Source: Frondihabitans sp. PhB188 (GTDB lineage: Bacteria > Actinomycetota > Actinomycetes > Actinomycetales > Microbacteriaceae). Taken from it: 64,000 nt of DNA. The notes under the pieces are model-generated. The model did no database searches and had not been told where the DNA came from. It worked only from the letters and a program-made list of their open reading frames with translations. Of this stretch, positions 25,340 through 34,154 are shown one piece after another. A program made the position numbers and the translations under genes. Position 1 is the first letter of the stretch; the number at the start of each line of letters is the position of its first letter. The stretch spans positions 558,001 through 622,000 of the forward strand of contig NZ_RJUO01000003.1 of the NCBI RefSeq assembly GCF_003752365.1. The letters run 5' to 3'.

Positions 25340-25357
25340 GACTAGAGCGCTCTAGTC
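25340..25357. promoter_or_regulatory. LacI-family operator, perfect palindrome
   Basis: GACTAGAGCGCTCTAGTC is perfectly symmetrical with central GC. The AGAGCGCTCT core resembles operators of actinobacterial LacI regulators of glycoside genes such as CebR. It lies between the LacI gene and the oxidoreductase gene. Confidence 0.85.
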
Positions 25358-25395
25358 TGACGATACCAGGCCGCTCATGTCATGACAAACACGGC

Positions 25396-26400
25396 TCAGG
25401 AACTCGGGGCGGTCGCCGACGACCGCACCACGAGCCGCGGCGAGAGCGACACGTCGACGACCTCCCCGGCCGGATTCTCGAGCCGCCACAGGGCGGCCTC
25501 CGCGCTCCGCCTCCCGAGGTCGAGCGCGTGCTGGTCGACCGACGTCAGGCCCACCGCCCGCAGCCCCGAGAGCGGGCTGTCGTCGTAGCCCACCACTGAG
25601 AGGTCGTCGGGAACCCGCAGGCCGAGGCGCCCGGCTGCCTCGACGACGCCGAGGGCTGCCAGGTCGTTGTTCGCGAACACCGCCGTGGGGCGCCCCGGCC
25701 CGCCCAGCAGCGGGGTCGCCACCGCGAGCGCGGCCTCCAGTGTCGGCACCGCCGTGACGACCTGCGGCGTCAGCCCGAGCTCGCGCATCCGCACCTCGTA
25801 CCCGGCGCGGCGGTCGGTGCGGCCGTCGGTGGGCGGCACGGCGAGGTGGGCGATCCTGCGGTGGCCCAGGAAGTAGAGGTGGTCGACGACGAGGCGGGCG
25901 CCCGCCAGGTCGTCGGCGTAGACGCTGTCGACGCCGGGCACTCGACGAGCGACGCTGACGAGGCGGTCGGCGCCGACGAGCGCGATCAGCTCGCGGTCGG
26001 AGAGCACGGCGCCGGCCGCGAGGACGACGTCGGCCCGCGCGCCGAGGAGCGTCTCGAGCGCCAGGCGGTCGCGGGTGCCCGCCGTGTCGCCGACGCCGAG
26101 CACGAGGTGGGCACCCGCTTCTTCGGTCACGGCGCTGACGCCGTCGAAGATGTCGGCGAAGACGGGGTTGCGCAGGTCGAGAAGGAAGAGACCCAGCGAC
26201 CTCCCGGTGCGGCTCGCCAGGCGCGAGGCCACCGTGTTCGGGCGGTATCGGAGCGCTCGGCCCGCGGCGAGGATGTGCTCGCGGGTCTCGTCGCTGACAC
26301 CCGCGACACCGCGGTACGCGATGCTCACGAGCGAGCGCGACACCCCGGCGGCCGCGGCGACGTCGTCCATGGTGACGCGGGGGCGGGAGGTCTCGGGCAT
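25396..26400 (-). CDS. LacI-family transcriptional regulator
   Basis: A 334-residue LacI regulator: helix-turn-helix VTMDDVAAAAGVSRSLVSIAYRG, hinge NTVASRLASR, and effector domain with LFLLDLRNPVFADI, VFANNDLAALG and VVGYDDSPLSG. An in-frame GTG two codons earlier is an alternative start. Its probable operator is the perfect palindrome just downstream, in front of the oxidoreductase gene. The hinge helix, which normally carries an LA pair that inserts into the central CG or GC step, reads ASRLASRT, consistent with such an operator. Confidence 0.9.
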   Translation of the reverse strand: MPETSRPRVTMDDVAAAAGVSRSLVSIAYRGVAGVSDETREHILAAGRALRYRPNTVASRLASRTGRSLGLFLLDLRNPVFADIFDGVSAVTEEAGAHLVLGVGDTAGTRDRLALETLLGARADVVLAAGAVLSDRELIALVGADRLVSVARRVPGVDSVYADDLAGARLVVDHLYFLGHRRIAHLAVPPTDGRTDRRAGYEVRMRELGLTPQVVTAVPTLEAALAVATPLLGGPGRPTAVFANNDLAALGVVEAAGRLGLRVPDDLSVVGYDDSPLSGLRAVGLTSVDQHALDLGRRSAEAALWRLENPAGEVVDVSLSPRLVVRSSATAPSS

Positions 26401-26465
26401 GGCCACAGTGTTTCACGCGGCCGATTCTTCGCCGTTTCTGAGAGCCGCCGATTCAGGATCAGGCC

Positions 26466-27080
26466 GTGATCTTCGACCCGCAGTCTTTCCTGACCTCGCT
26501 CGGCCCCGCCGTGCTCATCGGCCTCGGCGTGATGGTGTTCATCGAGTCGGGGCTGCTGTTCCCCTTCCTTCCCGGCGACTCGCTGCTGTTCACCGCCGGG
26601 CTGCTGGCCGCGAGCGGCGTGATCGGCGTACCCGTGTGGCTCGTCATCGTCGTGGCCTTCGTCGCAGCCGCCCTCGGCGACCAGGTCGGCTACTGGCTCG
26701 GACACCGTTTCGGGCGCCGCCTGTTCAGGCCCGACGCCCGCCTCCTGAAGACGAAGCACCTCGAGGAGGCCGAGGCCTTCTTCGCGCGGTACGGCGGCGC
26801 GGCGCTGATCCTGGGCCGATTCGTGCCGGTGGTGCGCACCTACGTGCCGCTGGCCGCAGGCACGAGCCGGTACCGGTACAGCCGGTTCTCAGTCTGGAAC
26901 CTCGCGGGCTCCTCGATCTGGACGGCCAGCGTCTCGATCCTCGGCGTGATCCTCGGTCGGATCCCGTTCGTCCGCACGCACATCGACGTGCTGTCGATCC
27001 TGGTGGTGGCGGTCTCGGTCCTGCCGATCGTCGTCAGCGGCGTCGTGCGCGTGAGGAGGTCGCGGACCCCTGTGGCGTGA
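26466..27080 (+). CDS. DedA-family membrane protein
   Basis: A 204-residue SNARE-associated/DedA protein starting with GTG. The motif LFPFLPGDSLLFTAG near residue 31 and the later FFARYGGAALILGRFVPVVRTYVPLAAG, here seen as GRFVPVVRTYVPLAAG, are the family hallmarks; the latter includes the essential arginine residues. DedA proteins are thought to move lipid carriers or maintain membrane potential. It is divergent from the LacI gene and stands alone. Confidence 0.92.
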   Translation: MIFDPQSFLTSLGPAVLIGLGVMVFIESGLLFPFLPGDSLLFTAGLLAASGVIGVPVWLVIVVAFVAAALGDQVGYWLGHRFGRRLFRPDARLLKTKHLEEAEAFFARYGGAALILGRFVPVVRTYVPLAAGTSRYRYSRFSVWNLAGSSIWTASVSILGVILGRIPFVRTHIDVLSILVVAVSVLPIVVSGVVRVRRSRTPVA

Positions 27081-27144
27081 GCAGGCGGCCGCGACCCGAT
27101 CGCGCCATACTGGCGAGGTCCGCCTCACACCTCAGGAGCCCCTC

Positions 27145-27450
27145 ATGTCAGACATCTCCGACGCCTACGACGAGCTCGTCCTCGACCTCAGCCAGGACGA
27201 GGACGACGATGTCACCGTGACCGACGACGGGCTTCTGGCCCGCGGCACGCTCTTCCTCTACCTCGAAGGCGACTCGATCGTCATCAAGCTCCCGGCCGAC
27301 CGCAGCGACGACCTCGTCGCCCGCGGCGTCGCGAAGGCGCACGCCGACGGAGCCGGCTGGGTCTCGATCGCCGACGTCGAGCTGTGGCCGGAGCTCGCGG
27401 GCGAGTCGCACTCGTTCGTCGGCGAGCCCGCTGTCGGCGGCGAGAGCTAG
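27145..27450 (+). CDS. Small acidic conserved protein
   Basis: A 101-residue acidic protein that I do not confidently recognise. It has a good ribosome binding site, CAGGAG, eight bases before the ATG. The N-terminal third is rich in aspartate (LDLSQDEDDDVTVTDDG); the rest, GTLFLYLEGDSIVIKLPADRSD and GAGWVSIADVELWPELA, resembles the fold logic of TfoX/MmcQ-type small domains. No signal peptide or membrane segment is seen. It is followed by a perfect 22-bp hairpin. Confidence 0.75.
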   Translation: MSDISDAYDELVLDLSQDEDDDVTVTDDGLLARGTLFLYLEGDSIVIKLPADRSDDLVARGVAKAHADGAGWVSIADVELWPELAGESHSFVGEPAVGGES

Positions 27451-27462
27451 GCGCTCCTTCTC

Positions 27463-27521
27463 GCGAGATGGCCCTCGCCGTCGGCCCGGCATGCCCGAAC
27501 CGACGGCGAGGGCCATCTCGC
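27463..27521. repeat. Perfect 22-bp inverted repeat (family E hairpin)
   Basis: GCGAGATGGCCCTCGCCGTC and two further bases pair perfectly with the complement ending at 27521 around a 15-base loop. It follows a stop codon by a dozen bases and probably terminates transcription. A related, decayed copy is at 41210-41295. Confidence 0.88.
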
Positions 27522-27590
27522 CGTTGTCGATCGGCTTCTCGGGGCGTAGGATGATTATGTTCTTATAACTGATCGAGAGGCGGGGAGCGG

Positions 27591-28646
27591 GTGAGCTCGA
27601 GCACAGCGCCAGGCGGAGCAGTCTCCGAGTGGCGGCGCGAGCTCCTGTCGGTCCTCCCGCACAACCGCGCGCACTGGGGTGCCGTGCGTGCGGCGATCGT
27701 CATCACGGTCCCGATCGCGACCCTCGCCCTCACCGGGCACGCCGACCTGACGCTCTACGCCACGTTCGGCGCCATGGCCGGCGTCTTCGGCCGCCACGCG
27801 ACCTACTCCGCACGCCTCTACCAGCAGGCGGTCGCCGGCCTCAGCCTCTCGCTGGCCGTGTTCGTCGGCACGGCGGTCGGGGTCGTCGCACCAGGTTCGT
27901 TCCTGGCCGTCGGCGCAATCGCCGCCCTCTCGCTCGTCGGCCTCCTCGTCTCGAAGCGCGTCGGCCTGCTCCCGGTGCCGTCGCTGTTCCTCGTCTTCGC
28001 GGCGGGGAGCACGTCGTCGTTCCACCACGCGCCGGCCGACCTCGTGCTGGCGGCCGCCCTGCCGCTCGGGGCCGCGGCGCTGGCGATCGTGGTCGGGCAG
28101 GTCGGCCGGATCCTGCCCCCGTCTCGCGCCACCAAGCACCCCCGTCGCGAGATCGTGCCCCTGCGCGCCGTGCTCGCGGCACCGGGCGCTCGGCTCGAGA
28201 TGGTGCGGTACGTCGTCGGCCCCCTCGTCGCCGGAGCCATCGCCACGGGCGTCGGCATCGGCCACCCGTACTGGGCGGCCGTCGCTGCGACCGTCCCGCT
28301 CACCGGGGCCACCCTCGGCGCGAAGTTCGGCCGCGGCACGCAGCGCCTCGTCGGAACCGTCGTCGGCGTGCTGCTCGCAGCCGCGCTCATCGGAGCCGAC
28401 CCGCCGCTGGGCGTCCTGATCGCCGCCGTCGGCGTGGCCCAGCTGCTCGCCGAGCTGTTCGTGCTCCGCAACTACGCGCTGGCGACCATGGCCGTCACGC
28501 CGCTCGCCCTGATCATGGTGCACCTGGCGTCGCCCGCCCCGCTCGGGACGCTCATCGCCGACCGGCTCGTCGAGACGGTCATCGGAGTGCTCGTCGCGCT
28601 GGTGCTGCTCGTCGTGACGTCGCCGCGGCGTCGCGCGCGGACCTAG
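27591..28646 (+). CDS. FUSC-family membrane protein (aromatic acid exporter-like)
   Basis: A 351-residue protein with a GTG start behind GGGGAG. It contains ten or so hydrophobic segments in two related halves. The N-terminal AIVITVPIATLALTGHADLTLYATFGAMAG and the C-terminal RYVVGPLVAGAIATGVGIGHPYWAAVAATVPL are typical of FUSC/YccS-like proteins, linked to export of aromatic compounds; only short parts are quoted here. No soluble C-terminal domain is present. The promoter region has TTATGTTCTTATAACT, rich in A/T for this genome. Confidence 0.8.
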   Translation: MSSSTAPGGAVSEWRRELLSVLPHNRAHWGAVRAAIVITVPIATLALTGHADLTLYATFGAMAGVFGRHATYSARLYQQAVAGLSLSLAVFVGTAVGVVAPGSFLAVGAIAALSLVGLLVSKRVGLLPVPSLFLVFAAGSTSSFHHAPADLVLAAALPLGAAALAIVVGQVGRILPPSRATKHPRREIVPLRAVLAAPGARLEMVRYVVGPLVAGAIATGVGIGHPYWAAVAATVPLTGATLGAKFGRGTQRLVGTVVGVLLAAALIGADPPLGVLIAAVGVAQLLAELFVLRNYALATMAVTPLALIMVHLASPAPLGTLIADRLVETVIGVLVALVLLVVTSPRRRART

Positions 28647-28677
28647 GCCCCGTGGCGTAGCGCGTGCGCGTCGTGCT

Positions 28678-28776
28678 GCACCACGATCAGGACTCGGCAC
28701 CACGCGGGCCTCGCAGCACACCACGATCAGGACTCGGCACCACGACTCTCTGCGGTGCGGAGTCCCGATCGTGGTG
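28678..28776. repeat. Direct and inverted repeat cluster (family C)
   Basis: A 26-bp unit containing CACCACGATCAGGACTCGGC occurs at 28679-28704 and 28719-28744, separated by 14 bases, and an inverted version with two mismatches is at 28754-28776. The second and third copies form a long hairpin. It fills the space between convergent FUSC and MFS genes. Confidence 0.9.
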
Positions 28777-28821
28777 CGAGCCAAGGGCCTGCCGGCAGGC
28801 AGGCGGCCAGGGGGGCGCGCC

Positions 28822-30090
28822 CTACGCGTCGTGCGGCGCCCCGATGATCCCGATCTCGCCGGTGACGGGCGCGAGCGACGGGTCCTGCTTGAGCGGGAAC
28901 AGCCACCGGTTGGCGATCACGACGATGGTGAACACGCCGATCACGACGGCGCCGAACGGGGCGAGGAAGCGCACATCGCCGGCCGCGAGGATGGCCCCGC
29001 CGACCAGCGAGCCGCTCGAGATGCCGATCTGCGCGGCACTCTGCCGGATCGCCGACGCCGAGTCGCGGGCCTGCGGCGCCACGCGCATCGCGGTCTGCTG
29101 CACGATGAGCGGCACCGATGAGAATCCGGCGCCCCACACCAGCACGGCGATGACCGTCACGACGGTGCTGCGGGTGATCGAGAGCGTGACCAGGGCGAGC
29201 ACGACGGCCGTGAAGCAGCCGATCAGCGCCGCACCCGGGCGTCGGTCGACGATCCGCCCGACGACGACCGTGGCCGCGAGCCCCATCGCGCCGTAGCCGA
29301 GCAGCAGCAGGCTGAGGCCCGATCCGCTGATGTGCCCGCTCCGCTCCACGATGGGCGCGGTGAACGTGTAGGCGGCGTAGTGGCCGAGGCACCCGAGCGT
29401 CGTGACCGCGCAGACGAGAGTGATGGCGCGCGAGCCGAGCAGCCGGCGCACGGCGGAGAACTGCGACCGCATGCTCGAGGCGGCCTGAGCACGGGTGACC
29501 GGGGTCTTCGGAAGGAAGACGATCACGCCGACGAGCGCCACGGTCCCGGCCCCGGCGAGCACCCCGTACGCGGCGCGCCAGCCGACGGCCTGGCCGAGCA
29601 GCGTGGTGATGGGCACGCCCAGCACCATTCCGACGGTCGTCCCGGCCATGACCAGCGACGCCGCCTTGCCGCCCTGCCCGCGGGGCCCGAGCCGCTGGGC
29701 GACCGGGGCCATCACCGACCAGAACACCCCGTGCGCCAGCGCGGTCAGGATCCGCGCGATCACCAGCACCAGGAAGGTCGGCGCCAGGGCGGCGGCCGTC
29801 TGCGACACGACGTACGCGGCGACGAGGCAGGCGATGAGCACGTGCCGCGGCACCTTGAGAGTGAGGCTGGTCAGCGGGATCGCCCCGGCCGCCGCGAATG
29901 CGGCGTAGACGGTGACGAGCAGCCCGACCTGCGCGGGAGTCACCTGCAGCCCCGACGCGATCTGCGGCAGCAGCCCGACCGGCAGGGTCTCGGCGGTGAA
30001 GTAGACGAAGCCGGTGCCGGCGAGCGCGGCGATTGCTCCGTACCGGAGACGGTCGGGGTAGTCCGTGGTGGGCGCCGCCGTTGTCGTCAC
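28822..30090 (-). CDS. MFS transporter, DHA1 (sugar/arabinose efflux) type
   Basis: A 422-residue 12-helix exporter. The N-terminus TTTAAPTTDYPDRLRYGAIA precedes helix 1; FVYFTAETLPVGLLPQIASGL and AHGVFWSVMAPVAQRLGPRG match the AraJ/YdhP-like efflux group. Start GTG at 30090 was chosen because helix 1 is complete and no better start precedes it. The C-terminus ends in a soluble tail. Natural substrate unknown; a half copy of the 48-bp repeat lies just upstream of the gene. Confidence 0.85.
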   Translation of the reverse strand: MTTTAAPTTDYPDRLRYGAIAALAGTGFVYFTAETLPVGLLPQIASGLQVTPAQVGLLVTVYAAFAAAGAIPLTSLTLKVPRHVLIACLVAAYVVSQTAAALAPTFLVLVIARILTALAHGVFWSVMAPVAQRLGPRGQGGKAASLVMAGTTVGMVLGVPITTLLGQAVGWRAAYGVLAGAGTVALVGVIVFLPKTPVTRAQAASSMRSQFSAVRRLLGSRAITLVCAVTTLGCLGHYAAYTFTAPIVERSGHISGSGLSLLLLGYGAMGLAATVVVGRIVDRRPGAALIGCFTAVVLALVTLSITRSTVVTVIAVLVWGAGFSSVPLIVQQTAMRVAPQARDSASAIRQSAAQIGISSGSLVGGAILAAGDVRFLAPFGAVVIGVFTIVVIANRWLFPLKQDPSLAPVTGEIGIIGAPHDA

Positions 30091-30123
30091 AGGCTCAGCG
30101 TAGCCCTGCCCCCGTCCCGCTCC

Positions 30124-30150
30124 GGGCGCAGGAACTGGCGCCCCGCCGCC
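30124..30150. repeat. Degenerate copy of the 48-bp hairpin repeat (family A)
   Basis: GGGCGCAGGAACTGGCGCCC keeps the left arm of the family and forms a short hairpin of its own (GGGCGC/GCGCCC). It lies between the divergent MFS and unknown genes. Confidence 0.65.
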
Positions 30151-30208
30151 GAGCCTCTTCTCGCGCCCGGCTCCGCCCGATAGCGTGGTGGCCCGCGAGA
30201 GGAGCACC

Positions 30209-30799
30209 ATGACCGAACTCGACGAGGCCATCGAGCGCTTCGCGCGGCCGCGGCGGAACGTCGTCGCCGTGCCCGAGGAGACCGATGAGCAGGCGGGTTC
30301 GTGGGCCCTCGAGCTGCTCCTCGCCGAGACGGCCATCGCGTTGCGGAGGCGCGGGATCGAGCCGGTCCCGACCGTGATGGAGGCCCGCGCGGGCGTGTAC
30401 AAGGCCGTCGCGGCGTGCTGGCCGCTGGAGCTGTTCGCCCTGACGACGCGGGGCGTCGCCCTGCCCTACACGATGCTCACCGGCTCCGCCTTCGGCATCG
30501 AGCCTCCCCCGCGGCCGGACGCCCCGGTCATCTGCGTGCGCCCGACCCCGATCGTCGTCGGGCCCGGGCCGGGCGACGTCGAGGTCAACCGTCGCGGGCA
30601 GCTCCTGTGGCGCTGGTCGGCTCCCGCCGACGGCCGTCACAGCGCCGGCCCCATCGTCGACCAGCCGTGGACGACCGGCTTCCGCGAGCGCTTCGACGTC
30701 AACGCCTCGCAGCACCGGCCGGGGCCGCTCGTCGAGCCGCTCGCCTTCGCGATCGTCGACCACCTCGCCGGGCGCCTGGAGCGCGGCATCGTCCACTGA
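30209..30799 (+). CDS. Hypothetical protein, 196 residues
   Basis: I do not recognise this family. The gene has strong coding character and a GAGAGGAG ribosome binding site before the ATG. The protein is soluble without signal peptide; it begins MTELDEAIERFARPRRNVVA and has a central VMEARAGVYKAVAACWPLEL and a C-terminal FDVNASQHRPGPLVEPLAFA. It is convergent with the aminotransferase operon and not clearly in an operon itself. Confidence 0.7.
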   Translation: MTELDEAIERFARPRRNVVAVPEETDEQAGSWALELLLAETAIALRRRGIEPVPTVMEARAGVYKAVAACWPLELFALTTRGVALPYTMLTGSAFGIEPPPRPDAPVICVRPTPIVVGPGPGDVEVNRRGQLLWRWSAPADGRHSAGPIVDQPWTTGFRERFDVNASQHRPGPLVEPLAFAIVDHLAGRLERGIVH

Positions 30800-30818
30800 C
30801 CGGCGCCCGCACCACCGC

Positions 30819-32096
30819 CTAGCGCCGTGCGGCCACGATCCCGAACGCCTCGTGCGCGATCTCGAGCGAGCGGTCGACGTCCGCCTCGGTGAGCGCCGCG
30901 TTGATGAAGTGGTTGTGGTGCGATGTGATGAACATCCCGCGCTGCACGCACTCGGCGACCCACTGCTGGTGCAGCATCAGCGAGTCGTCGTCGGCCAGCC
31001 GCAGATAGAACAGTGCCGGCTCGCCGGAGGTCGCCAGGGTGAGCCCGTGGTCGGCGGCACCCGCGACCAGGCCGGAGGTCAGCCGCTCGCCGAGCGACCG
31101 GAACAGCGTGGGCGCGTCGAGCTCCCGGAGCTTCGTGAGACACGCGATGCCCGCCGCGAACGGCACGGCGCTCATCCAGTAGCTGCCGGTGTAGGTGATG
31201 CTGCTGACGGCGTCCTTCAGGGAGTCGCGGCCGCAGAGCGCCGACACGTTGTAGCCGTTCGCGAGCGCTTTGCAGAAGCAGATCAGGTCGGCACGGAAGC
31301 CGTAGAAGTGGTCGGAGCCGGCGAGGTCGAGCCGGAACCCGGCACGCACGTCGTCGACGATGAGCACGACGCCGTGCTCGTCGCAGAGGCGGCGCACCGC
31401 CTGCCAGTAGCCGTCGGCGGGCAGCTCGTTGTCGACGAAGTTGCCGTGCATGTACGGCTGGGCGATGAGTCCGGCGATCTCGCCGCGGTGCTCCCGTAGG
31501 GTCGTCTCGAGAGCGGCCAGGTCGTTGAACGGCACCGTGAGGTTGTTCGCGACGTCCTCTTCGAGCACCCCGGGGTAGTCGAGCTTCTGCGTCCAGGGTG
31601 CGACGCCGTGGTAGTAGCCCTTGACGAAGACGATCTTCTTGCGGTGCGTCGCGGCCCGGGCCGTCATCACGGCGAGGGTCGTGACGTCGCCGCCGTTCTT
31701 GGCGAAGAACGCCCAGTCGGCGCTGGCGACGGTGTCGACGAGCAGCTCGGCGAAGTCGACCATGATCGACGAGGGGATCGTGACGACGTCCTCCTGACGC
31801 TGCTGCGCCTCGGCCGCGGCGACGACGTCGGGGTCGTTGTAGCCGAGCACGTTGGGGCCGTAGCCGCACATGTAGTCGATGTACTCGTTGTCGTCGAGGT
31901 CCCAGAAGCGGGTGCCCTCGGCGCGCGACGAGAACCGCGGAAAGGCGTCCTCGGGGATGTAGCAGCCCTCCGACGGCCCCTGGTGGCCGTAGATGCCGGA
32001 TGGGATCACGGCGGTGGCGCGGGCGAAGGCGGCGCGGCTCTTCGGGTACTTGTAGGGCTCCGTGGTGAACGGCTTGGCGGGGGTCGAGATGCTCAT
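30819..32096 (-). CDS. Class III PLP-dependent aminotransferase (glutamate-1-semialdehyde aminomutase-like)
   Basis: A 425-residue PLP enzyme of the class III group. It shows FWDLDDNEYIDYMCGYGPNVLGY near the N-terminus, the PLP-site segments VVLIVDDVRAGFRLD and ICFCKALANGYNVSAL containing the Schiff-base lysine, and the GSYWMSAVPFAAG loop. The HemL-like features suggest an aminomutase or transaminase, but this is not a housekeeping hemL because no other heme genes are near. It is the last gene of a tetR-MFS-SCP2-like-aminotransferase cluster, ten bases after the previous stop. Substrate unknown. Confidence 0.88.
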   Translation of the reverse strand: MSISTPAKPFTTEPYKYPKSRAAFARATAVIPSGIYGHQGPSEGCYIPEDAFPRFSSRAEGTRFWDLDDNEYIDYMCGYGPNVLGYNDPDVVAAAEAQQRQEDVVTIPSSIMVDFAELLVDTVASADWAFFAKNGGDVTTLAVMTARAATHRKKIVFVKGYYHGVAPWTQKLDYPGVLEEDVANNLTVPFNDLAALETTLREHRGEIAGLIAQPYMHGNFVDNELPADGYWQAVRRLCDEHGVVLIVDDVRAGFRLDLAGSDHFYGFRADLICFCKALANGYNVSALCGRDSLKDAVSSITYTGSYWMSAVPFAAGIACLTKLRELDAPTLFRSLGERLTSGLVAGAADHGLTLATSGEPALFYLRLADDDSLMLHQQWVAECVQRGMFITSHHNHFINAALTEADVDRSLEIAHEAFGIVAARR

Positions 32097-32106
32097 GCGT
32101 TGTCCT

Positions 32107-32877
32107 TTACGAGAGGTACTGACCGGCGCGGTCGAGGATGCGGCTGACGTTGTCGACCATCGGCACGTAGCCGCTCATGGCGAGGCGTCCGTCGCAGACG
32201 CAGGCGAGCGCGCTGAGGTCGCCCGCGAGGATGCCTCGGGCGACCTCCATGTCGGCGAACGCGAGGATCGCGCGGGGCGACGGCGACTCGGCGGCGACGA
32301 ACGTCAGGCGGTGGTCGGCGACGCGCAGCGTGTACGAGACGGCGTCGCCGATGCGCACCGACAGATCGCCGTCGGGCATGAGGCTCGCGCTGGCTCGTCC
32401 GCTGCGGTCGTGCGTCGCGAGCTCGGCGACGGCGCCCAGGGCGACGACGAGGGTGAGGACCGTGCTCGTGTCGCGGAAGCCCTCGTCGGCGAGGTCGTCG
32501 GCGGAGGGCCGGAGGTATCTCGTGAGGAGCTCGGCCAGGGGCGCGAAGACCCCGGTGAGGAAGGCGATGCGGTGGAGACCCGTGACCGGGATGGGTGTCG
32601 CGGTTCCTGCGATCACCTTGTTGAAGGCGCGGGGCCCGGCGAACGGGAGCGTGATCGTGCCCCGGCCGGTCGCGGGGTCGACGGTCACCCCGCCGTCGGC
32701 GAAGCGCAGGGCGGCTCGCGGCCCCCCGCGCACGGCGAACCCGATCGACGTCGGCCGATCGTCTCTCTCGACCAGCGCGCGGGCCTCGGGCACTCGGGCG
32801 CAGAGCTCGCCGAGTGCTCCGAGCACCCCGTGCAGGTTGACGAACGCCAGAGCGCGGTCGTCGATCGTCGTCAGCAT
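32107..32877 (-). CDS. SCP2-like sterol-binding-domain protein
   Basis: A 256-residue soluble protein without signal peptide. The middle part (IGFAVRGGPRAALRFADGGV, then RGTITLPFAGPRAFNKVIAG) resembles the SCP2/alkyl-sulfatase C-terminal fold that binds lipids or other hydrophobic ligands. A second similar stretch towards the C-terminus ends in GDLSALACVCDGRLAMSGY. Its ATG overlaps the MFS stop, so it is made with the transporter. I infer hydrophobic-ligand handling; no catalytic motif is visible. Confidence 0.6.
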   Translation of the reverse strand: MLTTIDDRALAFVNLHGVLGALGELCARVPEARALVERDDRPTSIGFAVRGGPRAALRFADGGVTVDPATGRGTITLPFAGPRAFNKVIAGTATPIPVTGLHRIAFLTGVFAPLAELLTRYLRPSADDLADEGFRDTSTVLTLVVALGAVAELATHDRSGRASASLMPDGDLSVRIGDAVSYTLRVADHRLTFVAAESPSPRAILAFADMEVARGILAGDLSALACVCDGRLAMSGYVPMVDNVSRILDRAGQYLS

Positions 32878-34154
32878 CAGCGGACCCCTTTCACGGGAGC
32901 GAGGGCCGCGGCGCCGGCGATGCCGAAGACGCCGACGGCCACGAAGAGCAGCCAGAAGCCGCCGACCGCGACCACGAGACCGGCGCCGGCGAGCGGTGCC
33001 AGGGCCTGCGGGATCGCGTAGGCGATGTTCATGATGCCCAGGTCTTTGCCGCGATCGACGGCCGACGGCAGCACCTCGGTGGCGAGGGCCTGGTCGACTG
33101 CGAGGAACGCGCCGAACCCGAAGCCCGACAGCGCCCCGGCCACGTAGACCATGGGCTCGGAGGGAGCGGCGATGAGCAGGATCCCCGCGGCCGCCTGCAT
33201 CACGGCCGTGATGACGACGAACATCTTGCGGCGGCCCAGCCGGTCGGACAGCCCGCCGAACCACAGCGACGCGATCACCGAGAACACGCTGTAGATCACC
33301 GTCGTGACGAGCAGGACCGTCTCGGCGTCGCCCTCGGGCAGCGTCAGCCCGAACATCAGGAAGTACAGCAGCAGCGTCGTCGTGAGCGCGTTCGCCCAGT
33401 TGACGAGCACGCGGCTCAGCAGCGTCCAGCCGAAATCCGGGTGGGTCCTCGGGTCGATCCAGAATCCGCGCAGGAACTCGGCCACCCCCAGCCGCGGCCG
33501 CTCGCTCCGGGCCAGCACCCGGTCGGGCATCCGCACCGCGAACGCCGCCACGCACACGACGAGCAGCACGGCGACGAGCGCGTAGCCGGCGAACAGCGAT
33601 AGCCCGAGCGCGAGCACCGCGAGCAGCCCCACCAGCGCGCCGACCGGCTGCGGCGCCGCCATCCATCCCGAGATCGTGCCGCGCTGGCCGACCGGCACCT
33701 GGTCCGAGATCACGGCCGTCAGGGCCGCCGTCAGCACGCAGAAGCCGACGAGCGTCACCACCCAGAACACGGTGACCCCGACGATGGACGACTGCACGCC
33801 GAGCAGCACGAGTCCGATGGCGAAGAGCACCGCTCCCGCGGCGATCCACGGCCGGCGCCGGCCGAACGGCGACAGGGTGCGGTCGGACAGCGCACCGGTG
33901 AGCGGGTACGCCACGAGCGCGAAGACGCCGGCGATCGCCGACACCACGCCGAACGCGACGACGTTGGCCACCCAGTCGGCCGGGTCGAGCTTCAGGACGG
34001 CGGCGACCTGCTCGGGCAGCAGGAGCTGGATGGGGGTGAGCTGCGCGATCCAGATGCCGAACCAGGCGAGCGAGAAGAGCTGGATCCAGCGGCGGCCGAC
34101 CGGAGCGCGGAGGGCGGCGGCCGTCGCCTCGACGGTGACCTCGTCGGCGCTCAC
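32877..34154 (-). CDS. MFS transporter, glycoside/SLC45-like type
   Basis: A 425-residue 12-helix transporter. The loop sequence GALSDRTLSPFGRRRPWI is characteristic of the GPH/SLC45 group that takes up glycosides or disaccharides with cations. The GTG start at 34154 overlaps the TetR stop (GTGA). It stands between the TetR regulator and the SCP2-like gene in a compact operon. The substrate is likely a glycoside or amino-sugar-like molecule, but only the transporter group supports this. Confidence 0.85.
   Translation of the reverse strand: MSADEVTVEATAAALRAPVGRRWIQLFSLAWFGIWIAQLTPIQLLLPEQVAAVLKLDPADWVANVVAFGVVSAIAGVFALVAYPLTGALSDRTLSPFGRRRPWIAAGAVLFAIGLVLLGVQSSIVGVTVFWVVTLVGFCVLTAALTAVISDQVPVGQRGTISGWMAAPQPVGALVGLLAVLALGLSLFAGYALVAVLLVVCVAAFAVRMPDRVLARSERPRLGVAEFLRGFWIDPRTHPDFGWTLLSRVLVNWANALTTTLLLYFLMFGLTLPEGDAETVLLVTTVIYSVFSVIASLWFGGLSDRLGRRKMFVVITAVMQAAAGILLIAAPSEPMVYVAGALSGFGFGAFLAVDQALATEVLPSAVDRGKDLGIMNIAYAIPQALAPLAGAGLVVAVGGFWLLFVAVGVFGIAGAAALAPVKGVR

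Noticed and set aside
30819..32096. Housekeeping hemL (glutamate-1-semialdehyde aminomutase)
   Set aside because: The gene is in a TetR/MFS operon without heme genes and its motifs are those of the wider class III family.
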